From assembly GCF_003026455.1 (NCBI RefSeq), contig NZ_PYMB01000021.1, forward strand, positions 25,961 through 89,960: a stretch of DNA of 64,000 nucleotides. The letters are read 5' to 3'. The translations under genes and the position numbers were made by a program. Under the pieces are notes generated by a model. It was not told the origin of the DNA, ran no database searches, and worked only from the letters and a program-made list of their open reading frames with translations. The stretch's first letter is position 1. Each line of letters begins with the position of its first letter. The DNA is from Photobacterium rosenbergii (GTDB taxonomy: Bacteria > Pseudomonadota > Gammaproteobacteria > Enterobacterales > Vibrionaceae). Shown in pieces: positions 23,521 through 32,209 of this stretch.

Positions 23521-24201
23521 ATGAAACGTTTTGCACTAGGCGCAGTCGCATTACTAATGGCACAAGGCGCAATGGCGTCATCTTACGTAACGGGTAACGT
23601 GCAGTTTCATAGCGATGGTGGGTCAGATGCGACATCGACCTTAGAAGCAGGCCATACATTTACTAACTCATTGGGTGGCCTGACGCTACTGACTGAGTTC
23701 GACGGCATCCAGTTGGGTGAGATCAATGTGGATGATAAGGGAAATAAGCTACAAGACTCTACTTATGTCACTCTAGGTGCTGAGCAAGCGATGAACATCA
23801 CTGACAATCTGTGGGTTGCTGCGGGTTACCATCATCTTGTTCAGGAAGGTGAGACTATCCAGTACCGCCCGCTAGTCAAAATTGGCTACAACATGGATAA
23901 CATCTCGCTTTACCACCGCTCTCGCTACCACATTGATGCGACAGATGGAGATACAGCCGGTGATTCACTGCGTACTGATACATCAATCGCTTATCAGCTG
24001 AACGAAGATGTGAACTTGAAGTATAACTTTATTTATAACTTTAACGATGATGCCAATAATGGCGAGTCTCGCAAGAACTCAAAAGATCATGAGCTCCGTG
24101 CAACATGGACTCGCAACGGCGTGCAACCGTACTTCGAGTACCGTAACCAAGCAAATAACAGCAACAATGCATTTGTCTTCGGTGCTTCATACGGTTTCTA
24201 A
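23521..24201 (+). CDS. KdgM-like oligosaccharide-specific outer-membrane porin
   Basis: A 226-aa outer-membrane protein. It has a signal peptide (M-K-R-F-A-L-G-A-V-A-L-L-M-A then A-M-A-S), alternating amphipathic strands throughout, and a C-terminal aromatic residue (A-S-Y-G-F) required for barrel assembly. Length and features such as L-Y-H-R-S-R-Y and F-E-Y-R-N-Q fit the small monomeric KdgM/NanC family, which carries acidic oligosaccharides across the outer membrane. The family call is by general resemblance and is moderate. No pectin or sialic acid genes are adjacent. It is followed by its own terminator, so it is monocistronic. Confidence 0.68.
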   Translation: MKRFALGAVALLMAQGAMASSYVTGNVQFHSDGGSDATSTLEAGHTFTNSLGGLTLLTEFDGIQLGEINVDDKGNKLQDSTYVTLGAEQAMNITDNLWVAAGYHHLVQEGETIQYRPLVKIGYNMDNISLYHRSRYHIDATDGDTAGDSLRTDTSIAYQLNEDVNLKYNFIYNFNDDANNGESRKNSKDHELRATWTRNGVQPYFEYRNQANNSNNAFVFGASYGF

Positions 24202-24234
24202 GTCCGCCTGAATCACTGGAAATTATCGCAAGTG

Positions 24235-24262
24235 AAGGGAAGCAATTTTGCTTCCCTTTTTT
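24235..24262 (+). terminator. Terminator after the KdgM-like gene
   Basis: AAGGGAAGC-AATTTT-GCTTCCCTT then six T in all. Confidence 0.9.
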
Positions 24263-24444
24263 CGTTTCGTTTAAAACGGTTAATGTGAGTGGCAAACCAT
24301 TCATTCTCTCTTGTGCATAAAAGTTCAATAAATTTTCAACAAATATTCAATATCTGCATATCTGTACTATGCTAATTAAGCGCAAATAAGTGCTTGATTT
24401 TTAGAAAGTGCATTGAGCGTTCAAAGAGTAGCAGTGCTTTTTCA

Positions 24445-24464
24445 CGAGGCAAGCGATGGCCTCG
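24445..24464 (+). other. Stem-loop in the porin leader
   Basis: CGAGGC-N8-GCCTCG lies 30 bases before the porin start codon, leaving the AGGAG site free. Porin leaders are common small-RNA targets, but no such RNA is identified here. Confidence 0.4.
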
Positions 24465-24493
24465 ACAATAAAAATGTACAACAGGAGTTGAAC

Positions 24494-25567
24494 ATGAAAA
24501 GAGTAGCATTAGCAGTGGCAGTATCGTCATTATTGGGTACCGGTTATGCTCAGGCGGGGACGATTTTCCAAGGAGATGATGGCTCGACAATTGATGTTTA
24601 TGGGCGCTTGGCCTTTAACGTTACCGACAAAGATTCTAGTGATGTAAAAGGTAAATTTGATGCCCGTCTTGGCCTTGGTGGTTCACAAACGGTGAATGAT
24701 GATGTCTCAGTGATCGGTTGGGCAGAGTACCAAGTAAATGCTGCTGAAGGAGGGAATACCGGAGAAGGAAATGACAGTTTATCTGCCCGATATGTTTGGG
24801 TCGGTATTGATTCAGAGTATTACGGTAAGGTAACCGGTGGACGAGTAGCATCGGGCCTGATTATGTTTACTGATATTGTTGATGTGTATGCCGCATCGGA
24901 TATTGCAATCGCTCGTCAAGTTGCTGATGTTGACCCTACAGCAACTCAAGTTTTCCGACAGGATGCGACATTGCAGTACCAAAATAGCGCTGGTTATTTT
25001 GATTACTCCCTTGCCTACATTATTGGTAATGACGATACCACTAAAAATGAAGCCGGTGATGTAATTGTCGATAACTTAAAGCAAGGCTACAACATCGCGA
25101 TGCGCTATACCTTTGATCTGGGTGAAGCCGGCAAAATTGCACCGGTTGCAGTGTATCAGTATGACGAGAATGACAATGGCGCCGAATATTATGTCTGGGG
25201 TATCGGCGGCAGCTATTATATCGGCGACTTAGTTCTGGGTTTGGTTTATTCAGAGGATGAGGTGGATTACGGCAGTGGCATCAAGAGTAAGGACGAGGTG
25301 GTTGAGTTTACCGCCGTCTATGAACTCAATGACTACTGGGTGCTGCGTGGTGGTTACCGCTGGTTGGATAATAGTGATGGTGATGAGCTTGAACTCAGTG
25401 ATACTACCTTGGAAGCACAGTATCGTTTGACCCTGCGTTCTTCTATCTTTGCCAGTTATGTGTTCCGAGACGGAAAAGATGGGGATGATGGAACGGCGGA
25501 ACCCGTGCGATTTGCCGGAAAGACCGATGATGACTATATGTTCCTTGGCCTGCGTTACGAGTACTAA
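24494..25567 (+). CDS. General Gram-negative porin
   Basis: A 357-aa trimeric-porin-type outer-membrane protein. The signal peptide is M-K-R-V-A-L-A-V-A-V-S-S-L-L-G-T ending A-Q-A-G. The first strand reads V-D-V-Y-G-R-L-A-F-N-like (I-D-V-Y-G-R-L-A-F-N), typical of OmpC/OmpL-type porins, and the last strand ends L-G-L-R-Y-E-Y. Many acidic loop segments (D-E-N-D-N-G-A, S-E-D-E-V-D-Y) suggest a cation-friendly mouth. The ATG at 24494 has AGGAG upstream; the 27 in-frame codons before it are leader. Which Vibrionaceae porin class (OmpL, OmpH, OmpU) it belongs to cannot be settled by eye. The divergence from textbook porin sequence is notable. Confidence 0.8.
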   Translation: MKRVALAVAVSSLLGTGYAQAGTIFQGDDGSTIDVYGRLAFNVTDKDSSDVKGKFDARLGLGGSQTVNDDVSVIGWAEYQVNAAEGGNTGEGNDSLSARYVWVGIDSEYYGKVTGGRVASGLIMFTDIVDVYAASDIAIARQVADVDPTATQVFRQDATLQYQNSAGYFDYSLAYIIGNDDTTKNEAGDVIVDNLKQGYNIAMRYTFDLGEAGKIAPVAVYQYDENDNGAEYYVWGIGGSYYIGDLVLGLVYSEDEVDYGSGIKSKDEVVEFTAVYELNDYWVLRGGYRWLDNSDGDELELSDTTLEAQYRLTLRSSIFASYVFRDGKDGDDGTAEPVRFAGKTDDDYMFLGLRYEY

Positions 25568-25577
25568 CGCAGCATGC

Positions 25578-25603
25578 ATGAAGCCAGCGTAAGCTGGCTT
25601 CAT
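25578..25603. terminator. Hairpin between the porin and pgtA
   Basis: ATGAAGCCAGC-GTAA-GCTGGCTTCAT, an 11-bp perfect stem without a good T-run. It sits between convergent genes and probably helps end or stabilise both transcripts. Confidence 0.55.
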
Positions 25604-25628
25604 CGTTATGGCGCTCCCCAAAGGTGGG

Positions 25629-26900
25629 TTAGCTTTTGGCTTTGTACTCGGCCTTGTCTAAATTGTGTTTCTTCATCCGCAAATACAGTTTCTTGCGTGG
25701 GATCTGTAGGTAGTTGGACACATCGTTGATGCGGCCGGCAAACAGGTACAGCGCATCTTCAATGACTTGTTTCTCATAGCTGTCGACCAGATCATCAAGC
25801 GGGCTGCTCATTTGCTCTAATGGCTTGGTCCTGTCTTGTCCTGTCAGCTTCACTATCCCAATCGCATACAGCTCCGCGACATTTTTCAGCTCTAGAACAT
25901 TTCCGCTCCATGCGTGGCGATTCAACGTATTAATGTAAGCTTTATCGATGGCAGGTACGGCTTTGTGCAGTTTCTGGCAACTTTGCTTTAGGAAGTATTT
26001 GAACAACGGTGCGATATCACTGACCCGTTGGCGCAGCGACGGAAGCTGAAAGCGTATCTGGCTTAAGAAATAGAAAAGCTCGGGCAGCAACACTTCTTGC
26101 TCGACTAACGCTTCAGGGTTCGCTCCGGTTATCGCCAATACCCGCACTTCTTTTTTATTCTGGCGCTCTTGCTCTAACAGAAAGCGGCACAGCCATTGCT
26201 GGGTTTCCAGAGGCATGGCCTGAGGTTCATTCAGGCTGATACTGCCGCTGCGGGCTGAGATCATGGCGCGCTGAAGATCGGCTGTACAGGTGATTTTGCT
26301 ACCTTGGGTGGCAACAAACGGCCCTTTGTGCAGTTGGCTGTGTTGGTGCAGTAGTTTGGATACAGTGTGCCTGCCCGTACCGCTTTCGCCTTCAATCAGC
26401 ACATCTTTGCAAGTCAGTGCCATTTGCGTGATTTTTTCGCGGATTTTGACGATTAGGGGGCTCTCACCCAGCAAGATCTCACTGGTGGACTGCCCGATAG
26501 ATTCACGTTGCTCGATAGTGCTTTTACGCTGCGGTAAGTGTTTTTCCAGCAGGGTCAGCAACTCTGCGGGTTGCAGTGGCTTTTGCAGAAAATCGAGAGC
26601 GCCACGCTTGACCGCGTCGACGGCCATCGGGATATCACCGTGGCCAGTGATCATAATGACAGGCAATTCAGGATCTAAGTTTTTGATGAACTCGAGTAAG
26701 TCCATGCCGCTGAGTCCTGGCATGTACATATCGGTAACGACCACACCGGGCCAGTTCTTGTGTAACAGGGATGTCGCCTGTGTTGGGTCAGTAATGGCTT
26801 TGACTTTAAAACCTGACATTTCTAGAAGTTGTTGATATGACTCCAATACATCATGGTCATCATCAATGATCAGTACTTCTATATCATTATTCATTATCAT
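25629..26900 (-). CDS. pgtA: Response regulator PgtA-like, AAA+ domain degenerate
   Basis: A 423-aa protein matching Salmonella PgtA (415 aa), which controls phosphoglycerate uptake. The receiver domain (1-120) is intact: acidic cluster D-D-D at 13-15, phosphoacceptor D57, T85 region and K107. The central domain resembles sigma-54 activators but is eroded. Walker A reads G-E-S-G-T-G-R-H-T with arginine for lysine, the Walker B position reads S-L-N-E, and the GAFTGA loop is absent. The C-terminal Fis-type helix-turn-helix is well conserved (Y-L-Q-I-P-R-K-K-L-Y-L-R-M-K-K). It should bind DNA but is unlikely to open sigma-54 promoters. The ATG overlaps the pgtB end by 14 bases. Confidence 0.85.
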   Translation of the reverse strand: MIMNNDIEVLIIDDDHDVLESYQQLLEMSGFKVKAITDPTQATSLLHKNWPGVVVTDMYMPGLSGMDLLEFIKNLDPELPVIMITGHGDIPMAVDAVKRGALDFLQKPLQPAELLTLLEKHLPQRKSTIEQRESIGQSTSEILLGESPLIVKIREKITQMALTCKDVLIEGESGTGRHTVSKLLHQHSQLHKGPFVATQGSKITCTADLQRAMISARSGSISLNEPQAMPLETQQWLCRFLLEQERQNKKEVRVLAITGANPEALVEQEVLLPELFYFLSQIRFQLPSLRQRVSDIAPLFKYFLKQSCQKLHKAVPAIDKAYINTLNRHAWSGNVLELKNVAELYAIGIVKLTGQDRTKPLEQMSSPLDDLVDSYEKQVIEDALYLFAGRINDVSNYLQIPRKKLYLRMKKHNLDKAEYKAKS

Positions 26901-29250
26901 AATTGTTTAGCTCCAACACGACCATGGCACCGCCTTGCAAGTTTGAAGCGAGGTAAATATCGCCATCAAAGCGGTTCATGATTGAACGGCAGATACTTAG
27001 CCCAAGGCCAAGCCCTACCTCTTTTGTTGTGGTAAAGGGAATAAAGAGTTTTTCGATGATTTCGGCGGCAAATCCATTGCCGCTGTCACTGACTGCCAGG
27101 CGACATCGATCTGCCTGACAGTCAAGGGATTCAATGGTAATTTCTCGATGCTCGCTCCCGGCAACGGCATCGCAGCTATTGACGAGCAGGTTGACCAGAA
27201 CCTGCTCAAGTTGGACCTGATCGGCATGGCAGAAATAGGGCCCTGCCAATAAGTTATGGATTTCTGTCTGCTGGACCTTGGCCCTGCTTTCGACAATCAT
27301 CATTGCCTGTTTGATCGATGCGTTGAGCTCTACCTGTTTGATTGGGCTGTCGGATGACTGTTTTTTTGAAAAGCTTTTTAGGCTGGCGATGATACGCCCC
27401 ATGCGGGAAGCCAGGTTTTCGACTTTACCTAATGATGTTGGCAGTTGATCAAGACGTTGCTTCTCTAGTGCTAACTTGGCGGTAAAGATATGGGTAGAGA
27501 TAGCCGAGAGTGGCTGGTTCAACTCATGGGCAAGTGAGGTCATGGTCTGGCCGACCACAGCCATTTTCGCCGCTTGGATCAGCTCGTCTTGGGTTGCGCG
27601 TAAGTCGGCTTCTACCCGTTTACGATCTTCTATCTCTAATTTCAGTTGGCGATTACGGCTGGTCAGGGAGTGGGTCTTTTCCCGAACCATTTTTTCTAGC
27701 CAGCGTGCCGCTTTCTCTTGCTCGGTGATATCAGTCATCGTGATGATCACCTTTTTCTGCTGTCCCTGCTGGAACAGGCGGAAATCCAAGCGCAGGTAGA
27801 GGTTTTCAAGATCCACTTTCTTCTGCTTCAGGGTTAAGTTACAGCCTCCGAGGCTGAACAGTGGGCTATTTTCGTTGAATAGCGATCGCAACCGAGCGTG
27901 CATGGTTGGGCTAAATAGTTCCCAAATAGCTCGGTTGTGCGGCATTTCGATATTGTCGAACAAGTTGAGGGCGCTTGGATTGACGGATTCGATAGTGCCT
28001 TCCAGGCTACAGGTGATGATACTGGCCTGGGTATTGTTGATTAGGTTTAAAGCATTGCTTTGTTGCATTTCCTGCATTTGGCGGCAGAACTCACGCAAGT
28101 TGTCTCCTAATTGGCCAATTTCATCATTACCGGTCACTTGGATAGTTGCATCGTGCTGGTTGTTGGTCACCGCAAGTAAGTCCTGTGACAACAGGTTTAG
28201 CCGTTTGACGATGCCTTGGCCGACCAGGTATATCGACAGCATCACCGAAAGAAACAAGGTGATGGCCATGGTGCCAAATAGAATGATATTGCTGATAGAG
28301 ATCGCCTGACGCGTTTTCTCATTGAGCGTAGTAAGTGCAGCGTCCTCTTGCTCCACCATGGTCAGGATCAGCTCTTCTTGATAGGCCAGTTGAGCTTGGA
28401 TCTGGTCTTGGTAATCGCTGATCTGCTGGTAAAGCTGATAATCATGCAGTAATTGCTTTTCTAGGATACCGCCAGGTTCAACTAGGGTTATCAATTCATC
28501 TAACAATTGCCTGTAAGAGACGGTAGAAGGGTAGTGGCTTAGGCTTTGGCTCATCTTGCTGAGCGCTTTGGTCTTGTAGCCAATGAAATAGAAGGCGTTA
28601 CTGATATCCCTTTGTTGTCGCTGTAGGATAATTTCCTGCACCAGTTGGTGCAGTTCGTTTTCTTTCACCGTGATAGCCTGAAGCAGGGAAAACTCAGTTA
28701 TCACGTCATTGATTGTGCTCGATGCCAACGCATTTGGCAGCATCCGTGTCAGCTGCCATTCGACTTCCTGACGAATGGGGGTCAGTTCATCAATCATGTC
28801 CTGGTGCAGCCATTTGAGGTTGTTTTCGGTCTGTGCCAGAACAGAAATGTGGGTATTTCGTTGGTACAACAGGCCTGCATATACCTTGATATCACTTTGC
28901 AAGGTAATGTGCTCTGCCTTGATGGCATCATGAAATTTAAGACTGGCTGCTTGGTCGATGGTCGTATTGATTTTGGCCAGCTTGTCATTGATGTTTTGCT
29001 TTAACTCAGCATGCAAAACTGGGTCGGTATTGTTGTTAAGCACGTTCAGTGCCGCTTGCAGGGCGGCAGTGTTTCGCTCCAGCTGATAGCTTGCCCGTAA
29101 GGTCGGCATGTTTGTCTCAACCATGGCCTGGATCTGGTCATCTAGGCTCTCCCAGTTGATGATGGCTATCACGCTGACGCTAATGGTCAAAAAGGCCATC
29201 AGGGCGATCGAGGCAATGAGGCGGTTACCTATGGTGTTGCCGAGTAGCAT
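26887..29250 (-). CDS. pgtB: Sensor histidine kinase PgtB-like
   Basis: A 787-aa membrane histidine kinase. A first transmembrane helix lies near residues 12-30, then a periplasmic helical region of nearly 300 residues with many coiled-coil-like heptads, then a second helix (I-I-L-F-G-T-M-A-I-T-L-F-L) and a HAMP segment. A PAS-like region follows (L-N-L-I-N-N-T-Q-A-S-I-I-T). HisKA is seen as L-A-H-E-L-N-Q-P-L-S with the phosphorylated histidine, and the ATPase part has N-L-L-V-N-S-C-D-A-V, D-S-G-N-G-F and G-L-G-L-G-L-S-I. It is longer than Salmonella PgtB (about 670 aa). Its start overlaps the pgtC stop by one base (TAATG). Confidence 0.85.
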   Translation of the reverse strand: MLLGNTIGNRLIASIALMAFLTISVSVIAIINWESLDDQIQAMVETNMPTLRASYQLERNTAALQAALNVLNNNTDPVLHAELKQNINDKLAKINTTIDQAASLKFHDAIKAEHITLQSDIKVYAGLLYQRNTHISVLAQTENNLKWLHQDMIDELTPIRQEVEWQLTRMLPNALASSTINDVITEFSLLQAITVKENELHQLVQEIILQRQQRDISNAFYFIGYKTKALSKMSQSLSHYPSTVSYRQLLDELITLVEPGGILEKQLLHDYQLYQQISDYQDQIQAQLAYQEELILTMVEQEDAALTTLNEKTRQAISISNIILFGTMAITLFLSVMLSIYLVGQGIVKRLNLLSQDLLAVTNNQHDATIQVTGNDEIGQLGDNLREFCRQMQEMQQSNALNLINNTQASIITCSLEGTIESVNPSALNLFDNIEMPHNRAIWELFSPTMHARLRSLFNENSPLFSLGGCNLTLKQKKVDLENLYLRLDFRLFQQGQQKKVIITMTDITEQEKAARWLEKMVREKTHSLTSRNRQLKLEIEDRKRVEADLRATQDELIQAAKMAVVGQTMTSLAHELNQPLSAISTHIFTAKLALEKQRLDQLPTSLGKVENLASRMGRIIASLKSFSKKQSSDSPIKQVELNASIKQAMMIVESRAKVQQTEIHNLLAGPYFCHADQVQLEQVLVNLLVNSCDAVAGSEHREITIESLDCQADRCRLAVSDSGNGFAAEIIEKLFIPFTTTKEVGLGLGLSICRSIMNRFDGDIYLASNLQGGAMVVLELNNYDNE

Positions 29251-30515
29251 TACCTGTTCCCCTCGTGCTTGCTGCCCTCGAGCAATTTTTCACAGATACT
29301 GATGGCTTGGTCGAGTTGTTCTGCCATCAATATGCGCCATTCCTCAAGTAGGCGAGCAGTGTACACATCGGTTCTCGACATGCTGATAGCACTTCGCATC
29401 TGGGAATTACGCGACTGGGCTTCAGAGATAGGTGGTGTTGAGGCCAGACGGATCGCGAGATTGTATTGGCGTAGCTCTTCAGAGGATAAGTCGTTGCGCT
29501 GCCTAACTTTGTGGATCAATTGCCATGCTTGGTTAAGGCGAATCAACTGGCGGTTTACTGTCTGTTCAAAGAGTTGCTTGACTAAGATCGAGCGCTCTTC
29601 CATCAGTTTGTGGTCTATAGGCGTAATTTCAAATGGTTGCGCCATTGTTTGGTCCAGCGCGTATTTATTGAGTGAGCTGGTCGATAACTTCTGTTGTATT
29701 TCTTCAGAGAGCAGGAACTCAATAAATTCGATACTGCGCCTTGCCTGGTTGAGGTTTTTGACCGCAGCGATGTAGCTAGGTATCAGTGGACTTTTGGGTT
29801 GATAGGAAAAATGGATAAACGGAAATAACTTTTGGCTTTCGTAAGCGTAACTATCGATGATCGGACCGACACCGGCTAAACCTCGGGCAATGCTGTCTTT
29901 TACACCATAGCTACGGGCAGAGACAGAAGATAGGTTACCCCCGATCTGAAGTAGTAGCTTCCAACCATTTTTCCAGCCGTAATGCTGCAGGATATTTTCA
30001 ACCATAACATGGGTGGTGCCAGAGCGGGCTGGGCTGCTCATGACCAAATGGTTGAAATAGCGGGGATCGGCAAGGCTTTCCCACTTATTCGGCAAGGGGA
30101 GATTGTGTTTCTCTAAATAATCGTTGTTCCACATTAACCCATAGCCGGAATAACCAAAGATGGCGACATTGGTAATGGAGTCCTGCAAAAAGCGCTGCTG
30201 CTGAAAGGCCGTATCAAAATTGAGCGCATTGAGAGGTAACAAGCGTTCTTTTTCAACCAGCGGAGTAAACAGTGAGCGCGATGAAGAGATGACGATGTCA
30301 ATGTCATGATCATCATAGCTGAGCAAACGCAAGCCGGATATCTCGCGGCGATGGAGAACAGTGAAGTGTACCTCGGGGTAAAGTTGCTTAAATTGTTTGA
30401 GGAGTGGCTGTAGTGATTCGACAGTAAATGTGGTCAGGATGATCAGCTGATCGGTTGGCTTGGCCCAACTTGAGAGCGAGAAAAGGAGTATGACGGCATA
30501 AATTAATTTCATCAT
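29250..30515 (-). CDS. pgtC: Periplasmic signal protein PgtC-like
   Basis: A 421-aa secreted protein of the iron/spermidine-type solute-binding fold. The signal peptide is M-M-K-L-I-Y-A-V-I-L-L-F-S-L-S-S-W-A. Binding-protein hallmarks follow: L-I-I-L-T-T-F-T at the first strand, G-Y-S-G-Y-G-L-M-W-N, S-S-P-A-R-S-G-T-T and S-Y-I-A-A-V-K-N. In Salmonella PgtC works with PgtB to sense phosphoglycerates outside the cell. The last ~100 residues are helical and polar, beyond the binding fold. It is first in a pgtCBA operon, with a predicted promoter and a direct repeat upstream. No pgtP transporter gene lies nearby. Confidence 0.82.
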   Translation of the reverse strand: MMKLIYAVILLFSLSSWAKPTDQLIILTTFTVESLQPLLKQFKQLYPEVHFTVLHRREISGLRLLSYDDHDIDIVISSSRSLFTPLVEKERLLPLNALNFDTAFQQQRFLQDSITNVAIFGYSGYGLMWNNDYLEKHNLPLPNKWESLADPRYFNHLVMSSPARSGTTHVMVENILQHYGWKNGWKLLLQIGGNLSSVSARSYGVKDSIARGLAGVGPIIDSYAYESQKLFPFIHFSYQPKSPLIPSYIAAVKNLNQARRSIEFIEFLLSEEIQQKLSTSSLNKYALDQTMAQPFEITPIDHKLMEERSILVKQLFEQTVNRQLIRLNQAWQLIHKVRQRNDLSSEELRQYNLAIRLASTPPISEAQSRNSQMRSAISMSRTDVYTARLLEEWRILMAEQLDQAISICEKLLEGSKHEGNR

Positions 30516-30577
30516 TGCAGATCAGCTAGCCAGAGTGTTTATGTGTATACAGGGAAATAGATGCCAAGAGTAGCGTA

Positions 30578-30608
30578 ATTAGTGGCTAATAATCTGAATT
30601 ATTAGTGG
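30578..30608. repeat. Operator-like direct and inverted repeats before pgtC
   Basis: ATTAGTGG occurs at 30578-30585 and 30601-30608, 23 bases apart, and encloses the inverted repeat CTAATAAT-CTGA-ATTATTAG at 30586-30605. The set lies just downstream of the predicted start point, where a repressor or autoregulator could bind. Confidence 0.5.
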
Positions 30609-30618
30609 TTTATCGCTT

Positions 30619-30648
30619 TTATCATGCTTTGCATAACATAAGGGTCAA
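30619..30648 (-). promoter_or_regulatory. Predicted pgtCBA promoter
   Basis: On the minus strand TTGACC, 18 bases, TGATAA. The start point would be near 30612, about 100 bases before pgtC. Confidence 0.45.
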
Positions 30649-30728
30649 ACTTGACACGCGATGCGAGCATTTACCGGCAGGGCTCACATTTTTGTTATGT
30701 TGGAAGGGTTGTCAAGACTCAGATACAA

Positions 30729-30754
30729 CAAGCCGGAGCAAAGGCTCCGGCTTG
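30729..30754 (-). terminator. Hairpin after yfbU
   Basis: CAAGCCGGAGC-AAAG-GCTCCGGCTTG, an 11-bp perfect stem 20 bases after the yfbU stop. On the minus strand only TTGTATCT follows, so the U-run is poor, but no other terminator is present. Confidence 0.6.
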
Positions 30755-30773
30755 AAAAAAAATTGAGAGTAAC

Positions 30774-31274
30774 TTAGGCGTTGAGGACCTGTTGGATCTC
30801 AGTGGCAGACAAGTGGTACTGACGAGGGCAGTTGCGCCATGTACGCAGCATACGCTGGTATTTTTCCAGCATCGGCACCTGGCTGTTGAACATGTGCTCT
30901 GATTTGTCGAACTGAGGGTACAGGCCTTCTTCTTCTGTCAGGAAGCGCACGTAGTGGACATGCTGGGCTTCTGTTGCAGCATCAAAACCAAGGAAGTTAA
31001 GGCGGCGCTGATCTACTTGCTTCTGGTTATCATCAGACAGCATTTTGTAAGATTCTTGCATCGCATGGTGCATCTCCATGAAATCAATGATTTCACGACA
31101 GTTTTCTTCAGGCAGATCACCAAACTCTTTGTCTAGTTCTCGCATTTGTAGGCCGTAACCACGCTCTACGATAGTTTGTAGGCGGCGGTATTTGGCTTCG
31201 TTCTCTGGCGTGAGTTTAGACATCAAGTAGTATTGATTAGAGAGGATCAGGCGTTGTGCGTTAGTCATTTCCAT
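30774..31274 (-). CDS. yfbU: YfbU family protein
   Basis: 166 aa (E. coli 164), with the family start M-E-M-T-N-A-Q-R-L-I-L-S-N-Q-Y and core blocks E-R-G-Y-G-L-Q-M-R-E-L-D, F-L-G-F-D-A-A-T-E-A and C-P-R-Q-Y-H-L-S-A. It is an all-helical soluble protein. E. coli YfbU has been reported in connection with cell death under stress, with no biochemical mechanism known. It is alone on its transcript, between pgtC and a divergent CbiM-like gene. Confidence 0.94.
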   Translation of the reverse strand: MEMTNAQRLILSNQYYLMSKLTPENEAKYRRLQTIVERGYGLQMRELDKEFGDLPEENCREIIDFMEMHHAMQESYKMLSDDNQKQVDQRRLNFLGFDAATEAQHVHYVRFLTEEEGLYPQFDKSEHMFNSQVPMLEKYQRMLRTWRNCPRQYHLSATEIQQVLNA

Positions 31275-31555
31275 AATGATAGGCCTTAATTTTTATTGAG
31301 CTGGCATTGAGGTTAACAGGATAAATCGAAAAAAAATTGATCTAGTTACGTCTTGCTAACTTTTTTTTGTTAAAAATTACTAATCGTATAAAGTCTACCC
31401 AAATCCACTGCGATTAGGCGAATTAATCCAACTATCTCCCTAATTATTACATGGATTTAGGGGATTGCTTGAGTGGATTATTGTTTTGAAGCACGTAGTT
31501 GATGTGATGGGTTGAGAGGGATTTTCAGGGGACATTTAATGGGGATGATACAGGG

Positions 31556-32209
31556 ATGCCAGATGTGATGAGTGGTCTACAGCTAGCCGGAATTTTACTT
31601 GCGGTGATAACACTTGTTGCCAGTTTTCCCCGGGAGTTTTGGCCCAAGTTTCGGCAGGAAAAGGACTACCAGCACTGGGTTCTTGCTAGTGTGGTCGTTT
31701 TGTTTCTGCTATGGAGCCTAAAGGCCGGGTTAGCGGATGGATTAAAGGTGCATTTTTTGGCCCTAACCACGTTGGCGTTGTGCCATGGTTGGCGGATAGC
31801 GTCATTAATCGGTGTCTTCCCGGCACTGTTACTTGCTAGCTTTAGTTTGTTACCCGTTGCGGATATAGGTATTTATCTCGTGGTGTCGGTCATTTTCCCG
31901 GCTTGGCTGAGTTTTTGCCTGTTTCGCCTGACTTATCGGTACCTCAACCGCCACCTTTTTGTCTATATTTTCGTTGCAGCATTCATTAACGGTGCGTTAA
32001 CCATAGCGGCTCATCAACTGCTCAATAGTGGGGTAATGTGGGTGAGCGGCTTATATAGTTGGCACTATATTGTCGAAAACTATTTGGTCCTGATGCCGTT
32101 GCTACTCTTCCCCGAAGCCCTTATCAATGGCATGGCAATTACCCTACTGGTGGTATACCAGCCGCAGTGGGTGAGAACCTTCCATGATAACGATTACCTC
32201 AGCAAATAG
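31556..32209 (+). CDS. CbiM-like energy-coupling-factor permease
   Basis: A 217-aa inner-membrane protein with six or seven hydrophobic segments. The order and the C-terminal block (F-P-E-A-L-I-N-G-M-A-I-T-L-L-V-V-Y-Q-P-Q-W-V) fit the CbiM-like substrate-capture permeases of ECF transporters, which normally take up Ni or Co. The usual N-terminal M-H-I metal-binding motif of CbiM is not seen, and no CbiQ/CbiO or other ECF partner lies nearby. It may belong to a solitary orphan subfamily. The start is uncertain between 31556 and the ATG at 31568; GGGG-rich sequence precedes both. Confidence 0.62.
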   Translation: MPDVMSGLQLAGILLAVITLVASFPREFWPKFRQEKDYQHWVLASVVVLFLLWSLKAGLADGLKVHFLALTTLALCHGWRIASLIGVFPALLLASFSLLPVADIGIYLVVSVIFPAWLSFCLFRLTYRYLNRHLFVYIFVAAFINGALTIAAHQLLNSGVMWVSGLYSWHYIVENYLVLMPLLLFPEALINGMAITLLVVYQPQWVRTFHDNDYLSK

